A stretch of 46,019 bases of DNA, taken from Natronolimnohabitans innermongolicus JCM 12255. GTDB taxonomy: Archaea; Halobacteriota; Halobacteria; Halobacteriales; Natrialbaceae. Position numbers and translations under genes: made by a program. The stretch spans positions 85,340 through 131,358 of the forward strand of contig NZ_AOHZ01000068.1 of assembly GCF_000337215.1 (NCBI RefSeq), given 5' to 3'. Positions 31,373-40,265 of this stretch are shown here, one piece after another (positions within the stretch are counted from its first letter, which is position 1; each line of letters opens with the position of its first letter). The notes below the pieces were generated by a model. The model was not told where the DNA came from. It searched no databases and worked only from the letters and a program-made list of their open reading frames with translations.

Positions 31373-33022
31373 ATGAGAGCCGAGGTGTTCGTCCCGGCTC
31401 GAATCCGACGCCAGTACAGCGCGAAAATCGCGACGGCACTCGGCTGTATCGTCGCCGTGACGTTCGCATTTGCCCTTCTGTTCGGCTACTACGTGACGAC
31501 GGTGCCGGCCGACCAGACGGAAGCGGCCGCGACGTCGGCGATCACCGGGCTCATGGTCGTCTTCTTCATGAGCCTCGGCCTGTTTGGCATCGTCATCGGC
31601 GGCAACACCGCCCTGGCGCTCACCCAACTCGGCGGCAAAGCCGAACGGATCGGCGACGGCGAGTTCGACGTCGACCTCGAGACGGAGCGGACCGACGAGA
31701 TCGGCCAGCTTTCTGCGACGCTCGCCGAGATGCGCGACTCGCTCGAGTCGTCGCTCGAGGAGGTCGAAGCCGAACAGCAGCGAGCACAGGAGGCGAAAGA
31801 ACGCGCCGAACAGCGCGCCGAAGAGGTCGAAGCCGAACGACAGCGCGTCCAGGAGACGCGAGAGGAGATCGAACGACAGAACGACGAACTGGTCGCGGAA
31901 GCCCAGCGCTTCTCCGAAGTGATGGACGCCTGTGCCGACGGGGATCTCAGCCGGCGCCTCGAGCCCCAGGTCGACAACCAGGCGACCGAAGCGATCGCGG
32001 CGTCGTTCAACGAGATGCTCGACGAGATCGGCGAGGCCATCGCCGAGGTCCAGACCTCGGCCGAGACGGTCGAGACGGTCGCGGCCGATCTGCAGGGCTC
32101 GAGCGAGCAGATTCGAGGCGCGAGTCAGGAAGTTGCTGAATCCATCCAGGAGATCGCCGACGGCGCGAGCAGACAGACCGCACAGCTAGACGACGCCGCG
32201 GGCGAGGTCAACGGCCTCTCGGCAGCGACCGAAGAGGTCGCCTCGACGACCGCCGAAATCGCCGCCCAGTCCGACGAAGTCGCTACGCTGGCCGACGAGG
32301 GTCGTCAGGCGGCAACTGAGGCGGCCGACGACATCGACTCGCTCGTCGACAACACCGAATCGGTCGTCGACTCCGTCGACGAACTGACCCGCGAGACCGA
32401 ACAGATCGGCGAGATCATCTCGCTGATCGATAACATCGCCGACCAGACCAACCTCCTCGCGTTGAACGCCGCGATCGAGGCGACGACGGCCGGCGAGGAC
32501 GGCGACCGCTTCGGCGTGGTCGCGACCGAGATCAAGTCCCTCGCGGAGGAGACGATGGACGCCGTCGAAGAGATCGAGGGCACCCTCGAGTCGATCCGCG
32601 CGCGAACGGAGGCGACGGCGGAAGAGATCTCGACGGTGGACGACGGAATCAGGGAGACGGCGACGGACATCGACGAACTGGCGGATAAACAGCGGACGAT
32701 CGCCGACGAGATCGATCAGGTCGACGAGAGCATCCAGGGGATCGCGACGACCACCGACGACCAGGCCGACGCGGCCCAGCAACTCGCGACGATCATCGAC
32801 GACGTCGCCGACGTCTCGACGGACACCAGCACGACCGCCCAGCAGGTCGCGGCGGCCTCCGAGGAAACGACCGCGACGATCGACGACGTGTCGACGACGG
32901 CGAACTCGCTCGACGAGGACGCGAAAGCGCTTCGCTCGCTGGTCGGTTCGTTCACGCTGGATCGCTCGCTGTCGAATCCGGCGGGTCCGACGGCGGGTGT
33001 AACGCCTGCGGGGGGTGACTGA
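31373..33022 (+). CDS. halobacterial transducer (methyl-accepting type), opsin-coupled
   Basis: A 549-residue signal transducer. Two TM helices (about residues 19-41 and 56-79) are separated by only ~14 residues, so there is no periplasmic ligand domain. A HAMP domain (about 80-130) follows, then a long coiled coil (EEVEAEQQRAQEAKERAEQR region, 128-180), a second HAMP (about 183-235) and an MA domain (about 240-530). Its tip (IADQTNLLALNAAIEA, near residue 360) is the CheW/CheA contact region, and Glu/Gln-rich segments could be methylation sites. This is the architecture of Htr proteins that take their input from a sensory rhodopsin in the membrane. The next gene, 2 bp away, is an opsin homologue. 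Confidence 0.92.
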   Translation: MRAEVFVPARIRRQYSAKIATALGCIVAVTFAFALLFGYYVTTVPADQTEAAATSAITGLMVVFFMSLGLFGIVIGGNTALALTQLGGKAERIGDGEFDVDLETERTDEIGQLSATLAEMRDSLESSLEEVEAEQQRAQEAKERAEQRAEEVEAERQRVQETREEIERQNDELVAEAQRFSEVMDACADGDLSRRLEPQVDNQATEAIAASFNEMLDEIGEAIAEVQTSAETVETVAADLQGSSEQIRGASQEVAESIQEIADGASRQTAQLDDAAGEVNGLSAATEEVASTTAEIAAQSDEVATLADEGRQAATEAADDIDSLVDNTESVVDSVDELTRETEQIGEIISLIDNIADQTNLLALNAAIEATTAGEDGDRFGVVATEIKSLAEETMDAVEEIEGTLESIRARTEATAEEISTVDDGIRETATDIDELADKQRTIADEIDQVDESIQGIATTTDDQADAAQQLATIIDDVADVSTDTSTTAQQVAAASEETTATIDDVSTTANSLDEDAKALRSLVGSFTLDRSLSNPAGPTAGVTPAGGD

Positions 33023-33024
33023 AC

Positions 33025-33759
33025 GTGATTCAGATGGAGAGCGTCCTCCTCGCGTCCGGTGTCACCTTCTCGCTGGTGACGATTCTAGCGCTCGTCGGAA
33101 CGCTCCAGCTCTCGGCGCGGACGCGCCTCTACGGCTACGCCGCGGTCGCCGCCTGCGGGTCGATGGCGATCGCGTACGTGGCGATGGTGCCCGCTGAGAT
33201 GGCCGGTATCGAGACGGATTATCTGCGCTTCGTGGGGTACGGCGCCATGTGGGCGGGAATCTGTCTTCTCGTCGGCGCCGTCTCCGGTGCCGGCCGAACG
33301 CTGACGCTGGTGCTTCTCGGAATCGTTCAGGCGCGCGTCTGGGTGACGCTGCTCAGCTGGCACGTCGAGGGCGTCCTCGGAACGCTGCTCGCCGCGTTTC
33401 CGTTCGTTATGTTGATCGCCGGCGTCTACGTCCTGTTCGGCCCGTTCGCACGGGCCGCCGCGACCGTCAGCAGCACGCGACGGCTCCTCTATGCGAAACT
33501 CAGGAACCTGATCGTCCTCGTGTGGCTGGGTCTCGTCGCGCTCGGCCTGTTGAGCGGCGCCGAGTTCGCGCTCACCGACGACTTCCTCGAGCAACTCTCG
33601 ATCATTTACGTCGAAGCCATCCTGCTGGTCGGCTTCGCCGGCATCGTCCTCCGCAGCACGGACGCGCTCGAGGACACCGCTGCGAGCCGATCGACAGCCC
33701 TCGATGCCGAGTCCGACTCCAGCGGCGACGTCGACGCGGCCGTCAACGCCGCCGACTGA
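33025..33759 (+). CDS. bacteriorhodopsin-family protein lacking the retinal-binding lysine
   Basis: A 244-residue seven-TM protein from GTG 33025 (ATG 33034 is an alternative). Family traits: helix B YGYAAVAACGSMAIAYVAM, helix C with R68 (like BR Arg82), helix F YAKLRNLIVLVW (LRN and Trp like BR Trp182), helix G LLVGFAGIVLRS matching BR VGFGLILLRS. Aligned on VGF, BR Lys216 is Leu201 and Asp212 is Glu197; BR Asp85 is Gly71 and Asp96 is lost; BR Tyr185, Pro186 and Trp189 are also replaced. The only lysine in the protein is K158 at the cytoplasmic end of helix F, so a retinal Schiff base in the normal place is impossible. It is coupled to the transducer gene before it, hence a sensory role with another input is inferred. 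Confidence 0.82.
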   Translation: MIQMESVLLASGVTFSLVTILALVGTLQLSARTRLYGYAAVAACGSMAIAYVAMVPAEMAGIETDYLRFVGYGAMWAGICLLVGAVSGAGRTLTLVLLGIVQARVWVTLLSWHVEGVLGTLLAAFPFVMLIAGVYVLFGPFARAAATVSSTRRLLYAKLRNLIVLVWLGLVALGLLSGAEFALTDDFLEQLSIIYVEAILLVGFAGIVLRSTDALEDTAASRSTALDAESDSSGDVDAAVNAAD

Positions 33760-33782
33760 CGGACCGGTTCGATCAGGTACGC

Positions 33783-33788
33783 TTTTTT
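33783..33788 (+). terminator. T-run terminator of the transducer-opsin operon
   Basis: A T6 run (GCTTTTTTCG) 24 bp after the opsin stop, in GC-rich surroundings: consistent with archaeal T-tract termination. Confidence 0.5.
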
Positions 33789-33832
33789 CGAGTCCGCAGT
33801 CAGCGTGATCGGCCGCTACTCATCTGTGGCTA

Positions 33833-35410
33833 CTACAATTCGACCACAGTCGGCTCTCGGTCCCCACAGCCGTGTCGGTAGAGCTCCGACGGCTCCCACG
33901 TCCGCTCGCTCGGTGAGTCGATCGTCTCCCAGGTCACGTCCGCTTCGACCACGTACATCGTAATGTAGATGAGTTCGCCGTCGACGGCCTCGTCCTCGTT
34001 CCACTCGGCACAGATGTGATCGGCAAACAGCGCCTGCGTATCGGCGGGCTCCCCGGCCCTGACGCTGTTCATGTAGAATCGCTCTCGGTACGTCCCGTAC
34101 TGCGTCTGTAGTTCCGCATCCGGTTTGTCGACCGTCAGCGGACGATCGTTGTAAACGTCGATGCGCTCGCCGCCTTCCGTCTGGGCCGCGAAGACGTGGT
34201 ACCGATCGGTCGTCCGCGGATTCGGCGCGAAGATGCTCCACTCCGTCTGGTGATCGACGAATCCCACGGCACCGCGCTGGGCCGTCTCCGCCGGATCGAC
34301 GTCGTCGGCGAGCAATCCGCCGGCAGAGAGCACCGCGAGGAGCGCGAACGCGCCGAAGAGAACGGCGCCCGCCGCCACCGCCGTTCGTCGCGGATTTCGG
34401 CTGAGTCGAACGACGACGCCCTCGAGCGGTCGCCACCGCGGGAACGCGGCCGCGACGGTCTCGAGCCTCGAGGCTCGTTCGTTCATCCGGCTGATCGGCA
34501 CGCCAGCCCGCACCAGCAGCGCTCGAAGGTCGTCCCAGAACGGCGTCTGGAAGAACAGGAGCAGTCCGGCGAGGGCGACGAACGCGAACGCGCCGATGCG
34601 GACGGTTACGGCGAACGAGAGGTGCGCCAAGACGAACGGCGCGACCAGCACCGTTCGCAGATGGCCTCGAACCAGCAAGAGCACCCACGCGAACAACAGC
34701 ATGTAGTACCACGCCAGCCCGCCGTACTGCAGCAGCGTCGGCACCTGCTGGACGAGATCCGCCAGCAGAAACGTCATGTCGTCGAGTCCGAGCACGAGCG
34801 CGGCCGCCTCGCCGCTCGTCCACAGCTCCGACTCGGTCTTGTGGTAGCCGTTGACGACGTACATCGTGACCAGCTGGGCGAGGATCAACGCCGTGGCCGG
34901 CGTGGCGACGCTCGCTCGAGGCGCGCGGTCGGCGTGGACGGCGTCGACCGACCAGCGCTCGCCCAGCGGGAGGAAGATCGCCCAGAACAGCAACCAGACG
35001 AACAGCGTGTCGGCGTAGCTCAACACGAGTGGGTTCCGCAGGTCCAGCGAGAGGACGAACACGAGCGAGAGCGCGGTCGCGATTCTGGTCCGGTAGCCGA
35101 CCAGCAACTGCACGGCGAACAGGGCGTGAATCGCGAACAGCGCCGCCGTTCCCGTCTGGCTCCCGGTGAGAAAGTACACGGACGCGTCGACGGGCAGCGC
35201 GTCCATCGCCAGCGAGCGGGGCACCACGCCCTGGTCGGTGTAGAAGTACGTGAAGTTCCGGGCCCGTAGCGCGAGGTCAGCGAGGATCAATAGCGCGGCG
35301 ACGATCCGGAACATCGCCAGCGCTCGAGTGTCGATCCGTACGCACTCGCGGAGGTATGATCCGGCGGTGCGGATCCAGGGTCGCAAGCGGTGACTCGAGA
35401 CGGGCCTCAT
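33833..35410 (-). CDS. HTTM domain membrane protein
   Basis: A 525-residue polytopic protein. The N-terminal half is the HTTM domain (residues ~22-300): RIDTRALAMFRIVAALLILADL, NFTYFYTDQGVVPR, LVGYRTRIATALSLVF, LDLRNPLVLSYADTLFVWLL, and VNGYHKTESELWTSGEAAAL, with a family-typical His-Lys in the last. A further TM near 340-360 leads to a soluble C-terminal domain (residues ~375-525; EWSIFAPNPRTTDRYHVFAA; FYMNSVRAGEPADTQALFA). HTTM domains are related to vitamin-K gamma-carboxylase membrane domains and to LMF-type proteins; the activity of haloarchaeal members is unknown. A TATA-like CAAATATGAC lies about 30 bp upstream on the minus strand (35438-35447). Confidence 0.88.
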   Translation of the reverse strand: MRPVSSHRLRPWIRTAGSYLRECVRIDTRALAMFRIVAALLILADLALRARNFTYFYTDQGVVPRSLAMDALPVDASVYFLTGSQTGTAALFAIHALFAVQLLVGYRTRIATALSLVFVLSLDLRNPLVLSYADTLFVWLLFWAIFLPLGERWSVDAVHADRAPRASVATPATALILAQLVTMYVVNGYHKTESELWTSGEAAALVLGLDDMTFLLADLVQQVPTLLQYGGLAWYYMLLFAWVLLLVRGHLRTVLVAPFVLAHLSFAVTVRIGAFAFVALAGLLLFFQTPFWDDLRALLVRAGVPISRMNERASRLETVAAAFPRWRPLEGVVVRLSRNPRRTAVAAGAVLFGAFALLAVLSAGGLLADDVDPAETAQRGAVGFVDHQTEWSIFAPNPRTTDRYHVFAAQTEGGERIDVYNDRPLTVDKPDAELQTQYGTYRERFYMNSVRAGEPADTQALFADHICAEWNEDEAVDGELIYITMYVVEADVTWETIDSPSERTWEPSELYRHGCGDREPTVVEL

Positions 35411-35626
35411 CGAGTACCATCGCTCACAGGAGAGTCATATTTGTTCTCATCCCGGATCTGGCGGTCGATCGCCAGCACGGGTCCACGTGATGGCGCCCGC
35501 TTCGAGTTAGCGCCATCGACTGTCACGAACGGGTATCGTGTACGATGTGTCGATTACGGAGAACGCCGTCGTCGCGAGCGACGACGGACGAAGCGACGCG
35601 TTCCGTTTCCGACCACCAACGTCTCA

Positions 35627-37228
35627 TCAGAGCGCGGCCTCGAGCAGACGTCTCCCCTCGCGGATCCCGTCGAGGAGAAGCTCGCCGACGCCATCGAGTC
35701 CGCCGACGTCGGCAGCGAGGAACGGCAGAATCGCGACGACGAAGACGACGCTCGCGATGAAACTAGCGAGGTTCGCGACCGTCATGATCGCCAGCAATCG
35801 GAAGAGTCCGACGTTGGCGTGAAGTCCGCGGAGTCGCTCGAGGAGCCCTCGATCTCGCATCGCGAGCGTTTCCTTGATCCGGAAGATGTCGGCCAGTTTC
35901 ACCCGCGTATACTGCAGTTCGACGTACGCGATGAACAGCCCCGGCGTGATGAAGGGATTGACGCTGGTAAGCCAGGCGGCCGCGCCGCCGGCACCCGCAC
36001 TGGTCCAGTGAGCACCCGCGAGCCAGGCAACGCCGGCCGCCGCGACGAAGTTGACGAGAAACCACGCGGCGAACAGTTGCAGGACGAACCAGTCCTGTGC
36101 GCCGCCAAGCGCCAGCAGGACGAACACCGAGAGGAATCCGAGCGTGAATGCATAGCCGACGACCCGGTAGAGGATCGATCGAAGTCGCGTCGAACTCGAG
36201 GCGTCGTCGACCCTCGTCGAGGGAACCGACGCTGGCGTCTCGACGAACCGTTCGATTTGCGGTCGGCGACCCGCGCTGACGACCGCGAGGACGTCGTACC
36301 CCGCCTCGCGAAGCGCGAGCAACCGTCGGGCCGTGACTGCATCACGGCGCTCGGTGAGCGTTCGGGCGTCCGCAGCCGACTCGCTGCGCTCTGCGATCAC
36401 GGTCGCGATCTCGTCTCCGTCGGCTGCTGGATCTTCCGCGCGTTCGAACCCGGCGGTTGCCCGCGAGAGCAGTACCGAAAGCAACGCGCCGATTACGAGT
36501 CCGATCAGGACGATCAAGACGACCGCATCGAGGACCGAAAGCAGCGGTTCTAGGAGACCGAACCCGTCTCCGGAACCACCGCTCGAGAGCGCCTCGACGG
36601 GAACAAGCAGCGGTCCCTGTACGAGCCGAACAGTTGCGCCGAGTAACAACCCCCAGAACAATCCGATTCCGAGACCGGCTTTCAGCGGCCCGCCGAACTC
36701 CGCGACGAGTGCACCTCCGGCTGACAGCTTCGCCCGCCGCGAGAGTCGTCTCCAGAGATCGGAGACGGTGTTCTCGAGTGGTCGATCGACGAGCGCGACG
36801 GGCACGTTCTGGGTGTCAGCGGCCGACACCGCGGCCGCCGCCGAACTGGCGGGAGCAGTATCGGTTCCGTCGCGGTGTCGATCTCGGGTCGCCGAGAGCA
36901 GCCAGTGGCCGAGCAGTTGCGCCGACGTTTTCCCGCCGACGACCTCGTCTCGATCGACATCGGTTTCCGCTTCTTCGACCAGTTCGCTGTAGCGGAGATC
37001 TCCGAGTTCGACCGCGACGACGTCGGGGGCGTTTCGTTCGATCGTCTCGCGTATCTCGGTAGCGTCTGTGTTCGAATCCGGCGTCGATTCAACGTAGGTT
37101 ACCGTTCCTGGTTCCGATTCTGTTCTCGCCCCTGACTCGTCGGCCCTCGACGTTTTGCGGAGAAACTCGTCGGGACCGACCGCGTCGTCGATCCTTTGTG
37201 TATCGTCATCACCCATCATGATTGACAT
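35627..37228 (-). CDS. TraB family membrane protein, divergent
   Basis: A 533-residue protein; ATG at 37228 (MSIMMGDDD) is chosen because upstream frame is Arg/Ser-rich. After a disordered acidic leader, residues ~45-150 form the TraB domain with DVVAVELGDLRYSEL, the family's DVVAVELxxxRY signature. The usual N-terminal GTAHVS motif is replaced by GTVTYVES, so the conserved His is missing. A VPVALVDRPLENTVSDLWRR segment follows, then about eight TM helices, ending with GLHANVGLFRLLAIMTVANLASF. TraB/PrgY proteins are linked to shut-down of peptide pheromones in bacteria; the archaeal role is unknown, and the missing motif suggests altered or lost catalysis. Confidence 0.82.
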   Translation of the reverse strand: MSIMMGDDDTQRIDDAVGPDEFLRKTSRADESGARTESEPGTVTYVESTPDSNTDATEIRETIERNAPDVVAVELGDLRYSELVEEAETDVDRDEVVGGKTSAQLLGHWLLSATRDRHRDGTDTAPASSAAAAVSAADTQNVPVALVDRPLENTVSDLWRRLSRRAKLSAGGALVAEFGGPLKAGLGIGLFWGLLLGATVRLVQGPLLVPVEALSSGGSGDGFGLLEPLLSVLDAVVLIVLIGLVIGALLSVLLSRATAGFERAEDPAADGDEIATVIAERSESAADARTLTERRDAVTARRLLALREAGYDVLAVVSAGRRPQIERFVETPASVPSTRVDDASSSTRLRSILYRVVGYAFTLGFLSVFVLLALGGAQDWFVLQLFAAWFLVNFVAAAGVAWLAGAHWTSAGAGGAAAWLTSVNPFITPGLFIAYVELQYTRVKLADIFRIKETLAMRDRGLLERLRGLHANVGLFRLLAIMTVANLASFIASVVFVVAILPFLAADVGGLDGVGELLLDGIREGRRLLEAAL

Positions 37229-37499
37229 TCGCTCGAACGGATGAAAACGTACCGACGGCCGGGCCCAACGCTCGTCCGTCACCGCGTGACGCGTACCGTC
37301 CGTGCAGACGTCGCCAAAGATGCGTTCCTTCGAACCCGTCGGCTCGCAACGGCGGCGTTTCGTCTGCACCGTTCGAATCGACGGCTCCTCCAGTTCGTCG
37401 TTCGCGACCGATGTGTGTCCGTGTGAGCCGCTTCGGGGACTGCTATCGTCCCCACTGCGCGAATCGGTTCCCCACCGTTCCAACCGACTCGGTTTCCGA

Positions 37500-38027
37500 T
37501 CAGTCGCCGACGCTCTCGTATCGGATGTCCGTCCAGATCTCGTCCCCGTCCCTGTGTTCGAAGTAAATCCGAACTCGCTCGAGTAGCGACTCGCGAACGC
37601 GCCGTTCCCACTCTTCGCAGGCGTCCTCGTAGTACGTCGTGACGACCGCGTGGTCGACGTCGTCGCCGTGTTCGTCGCGGGCGACCGTCCGAGCCTGCTC
37701 GCGGGTCGGATGGCGAAGATGCGTCTCGTCGGGGTGGACGCCGGTTTCGTTGCGAACGAACGTGGCCGGCTCGAGGTGGATCGGTTCGGGCTCCCTCTCG
37801 GGCGAATTCCGACGGGGCCCCTCCTGGACGTGTGGCTCCGCACGGACCTCCTCCTCGAACGGCGGGACGAGCCGCAAGACGTGTGTGCGTAACGGCGTCG
37901 ACGACTCGTGGGTTCGCTCGAGGGCGTCGACGACGTCGTCCGGATCGACGACGACGGTCTCGATCTCCGCCGCCGGATGATCGGCCAGTTGCTCGTCGGT
38001 CGTGGGATCGTCCCGCATATCCCTCAT
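37500..38027 (-). CDS. conserved haloarchaeal hypothetical protein
   Basis: A 175-residue acidic soluble protein. The N-terminal half reads AEIETVVVDPDDVVDALERT then THVLRLVPPFEEEVRAEPHV; the C-terminal half is a helix-strand pattern with DHAVVTTYYEDACEEWERRV and RIYFEHRDGDEIWTDIRYES. No signal, TM or known motif. A second Met at residue 4 is an alternative start. The 271-bp gap to the TraB gene shows no gene. Function unknown. Confidence 0.72.
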   Translation of the reverse strand: MRDMRDDPTTDEQLADHPAAEIETVVVDPDDVVDALERTHESSTPLRTHVLRLVPPFEEEVRAEPHVQEGPRRNSPEREPEPIHLEPATFVRNETGVHPDETHLRHPTREQARTVARDEHGDDVDHAVVTTYYEDACEEWERRVRESLLERVRIYFEHRDGDEIWTDIRYESVGD

Positions 38028-38278
38028 GTTTCGACTACTCGAGCGCTGGTTTGTTAACAGTTACCGATGTCCCGCTTCGGCGTGCGCCACGGAGAACGCT
38101 TTTACCTGCGTAACAGACGGACTCACAACCGACCCGTCCCAGGCTCGTACCGTGCGCCCCTCCGCTCGAATTCGCAGCCGAGGAATCGAAACCGGGCAGC
38201 GAACCGCCGTCCGTTCGAAGCGGGCGGGTAGTGTCGCTTCGCTCGAGACCGACGACCACGTTACGAGTACACCGATCT

Positions 38279-38527
38279 ATGGCTGACCCCGCTGATCGTT
38301 CGGACGTCGATGCCGATCGGGTGGTCGAGCGCGACGAAACCTACGAGCACGAACAGTACGGGACGGTCGAGGTGACGGGCATCTGGAAGGGCGTCAGCGA
38401 GCTCGATGCGACCTACGACGCCGACGAACAGGACGTGTATATCGTTCGATACACCGCCGACGAGGACGGGAACCGGGTCGACGAACTTACCGATACGCTC
38501 TCGGTATTTCTCGTGTCGCTGGTGTAG
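38279..38527 (+). CDS. small acidic conserved protein
   Basis: An 82-residue protein, very acidic, with a beta-rich core (HEQYGTVEVTGIWKGVSEL; QDVYIVRYTADEDG) and a C-terminal TDTLSVFLVSLV strand. ATG at 38279 is preferred to 38231 because the intervening residues are basic. It is divergent from the 37500-38027 gene. Not recognised; typical of small haloarchaeal proteins of unknown function. Confidence 0.65.
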   Translation: MADPADRSDVDADRVVERDETYEHEQYGTVEVTGIWKGVSELDATYDADEQDVYIVRYTADEDGNRVDELTDTLSVFLVSLV

Positions 38528-38617
38528 TCTCCGATCCGACGCGTCGCACTCTCTGCCCCCGCTCGAGGCGGCTGGCCGGCGGTAGGGTTTTTGCGGCTCC
38601 GCGGCGTGGAAGACGGT

Positions 38618-39073
38618 ATGGTCGAGTTTCGCGGCGCCTGGACGGAAGACGAGGTTGCCGAATTCTTCCGGGACGCGACGATCCCGATTCGACTCGCCGT
38701 TCGCCGGCCGGACGGCACGCCCTGGGTGGTTCCCCTGTGGTACCGATACCGCGACGGACGCCTCGAGTGTGCCACCTCGGCCGACGCAACGCTGGTGTCG
38801 TTCCTCCGGGCCGACTCCGAGGTCGCCTTCGACGTCTCGACGAACGAAATCCCCTACCGCGGCGTCCGGGGGTACGGCTCCGCGTCGCTGTCGCCCGACG
38901 AGGACAAGGCGGTCCTCCGATCCCTCCTCGAGCGCTACCTCGAGGGAACTGACTCACCTCTCGCCGAGCGGTTGCTCGACGACGAGCGCGACGAGGTTCA
39001 CATCCGCATCGAGCCCCACACCGTCTTTAGCTGGGACTACTCCAATCGGATGCGAACGGAGACCGATCGGTGA
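38618..39073 (+). CDS. pyridoxamine 5'-phosphate oxidase (PPOX)-fold protein
   Basis: A 151-residue protein with the split-barrel flavin-binding fold: DEVAEFFRDATIPIRLAVRR, then GTPWVVPLWYRYRDGRLEC (the PxxWYRYxDG strand-turn typical of PPOX-like proteins), DATLVSFLRADSEVAFDVST and RGVRGYGSASLSPDED. It probably binds FMN or F420 and reduces or senses a small molecule; no specific reaction can be named. ATG at 38618 precedes the first helix. A second PPOX-type protein is at 41901-42290. Confidence 0.82.
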   Translation: MVEFRGAWTEDEVAEFFRDATIPIRLAVRRPDGTPWVVPLWYRYRDGRLECATSADATLVSFLRADSEVAFDVSTNEIPYRGVRGYGSASLSPDEDKAVLRSLLERYLEGTDSPLAERLLDDERDEVHIRIEPHTVFSWDYSNRMRTETDR

Positions 39074-39200
39074 ACCGCTCGCGGCCGCTGGCGACGTCGG
39101 TGACGAACTTGTCGAGGCCGTCCCGTTCGAGCGTCTCGACGTCTCCGCTTGCTCGAGTTGTTGCCTGCGACGCCGCGTCGCTTCACAACCACATCCTGAC

Positions 39201-40265
39201 TTAGTACTGTTGTTCGAAGCGAAGCTCGCTATAGCAATATGTATACGATTTTCCGCCTGTTTCTTCCCAACGCGACGCGAGATCGGCTGGGGGATGATAC
39301 GTTTGGTCACCCCATTCCTTCTCGAAGTGTTTGCAAAACGCAACTGTAATTTCTCGGTCTGCGTCGCTCTCCTCTGCAACCTCGAGCACCACCGCTAAAT
39401 CCGGGTCATCGTAATCGGGTTTGATGACGTAGTCGCCTGGGGTGAAGGGATTCTCGGGGTACTCGAGATTCGTGTGTTTGTAGGTGTAGAGCTTGATATT
39501 CTGATCATCACAATAGGAAGCTAGCTTCGCCGGATGGATTTCTCGCCAGTTGCCGGGGCCGTCGTCGAGCATATTCGGAAAGGCCACGTTCACCGCCTCA
39601 CCGTCCATCTCTTGACCGTATGCCGTGGTGTTTTTCTCCGGAGGCAACACTTCAATGACTACCGCAACCGAGGCATCATCATCTCCCTTCTTTACCACGC
39701 GATCGCCCGGTGAAAACGGATTCTCCGGTTTCTGGTTGAGGTGAGCTGTGTTCGGTCCTAAATCGTGCAACTCATTCATCGGACGGGCGGCCAGGTGTGC
39801 GAGTTTCGCGGGTTCTTCGCCGGAGTACGCTTCCTGGGTTTTAACCTTCGATTTGAGCGTTTCAGTCCGCTCCCAACCGAGCAGGATGAGTGCGTCTTCG
39901 TTGTCTCGATGCCAGACCATTGCGATGATATCGTCATCCGGATCGTTTTCCAAGAGGTTTGCAGGACGGAAAGCAGAGACGTCCCTCGAGGTTTTCACGT
40001 CGATCTCGTAGCCGAAGACTTCGAAGTCGTGACCGGCGAAACTCTCGGGATTGCACCGACGGATAGCCTCCTCGTTTTGCCACTCCCACATTTCCACGGG
40101 AAGATACTCGCGACAGAACTGTTCGAACGCGAGTTCACCGAGATTCCCGATACGTTTGATGTCCAGATTATCCGTCCCTTGAATAACAGCCTGATGATGC
40201 GCTCGCTCTCGATCGATTTCGTCCGGTGTATAGAGGTACATTACACTCCAATTATCTGTTAGCAT
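39201..40265 (-). CDS. PD-(D/E)XK-like domain fused to two copies of an unknown domain
   Basis: A 354-residue protein, or 346 from Met9 at 40241 (MYLYTPDEID). Residues ~35-150 look like a restriction-endonuclease-type core: GNLGELAFEQFC (E44), then GHDFEVFGYEIDVKTSRD (D80, D89, K91), then a strand IIAMVWHRDNEDALILLGW. The C-terminal part is two repeats, about 181-268 and 270-354, each starting NPFxPGD(R/Y)V and continuing AVVxEV...VAF...HPAxLA or HPPADLA...YTY. The repeats look like small beta barrels. Base composition is much lower in GC than the neighbours, with A/T-rich codons, which suggests horizontal transfer. A defence or modified-DNA role is a guess from the nuclease-like core; no methylase partner is nearby. 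Confidence 0.75.
   Translation of the reverse strand: MLTDNWSVMYLYTPDEIDRERAHHQAVIQGTDNLDIKRIGNLGELAFEQFCREYLPVEMWEWQNEEAIRRCNPESFAGHDFEVFGYEIDVKTSRDVSAFRPANLLENDPDDDIIAMVWHRDNEDALILLGWERTETLKSKVKTQEAYSGEEPAKLAHLAARPMNELHDLGPNTAHLNQKPENPFSPGDRVVKKGDDDASVAVVIEVLPPEKNTTAYGQEMDGEAVNVAFPNMLDDGPGNWREIHPAKLASYCDDQNIKLYTYKHTNLEYPENPFTPGDYVIKPDYDDPDLAVVLEVAEESDADREITVAFCKHFEKEWGDQTYHPPADLASRWEETGGKSYTYCYSELRFEQQY

Noticed and set aside
33805-33834. Third copy of the palindromic element
   Set aside because: Only GTGGCTACTA at the right end matches; no paired left arm is found upstream, so at best a degraded remnant.
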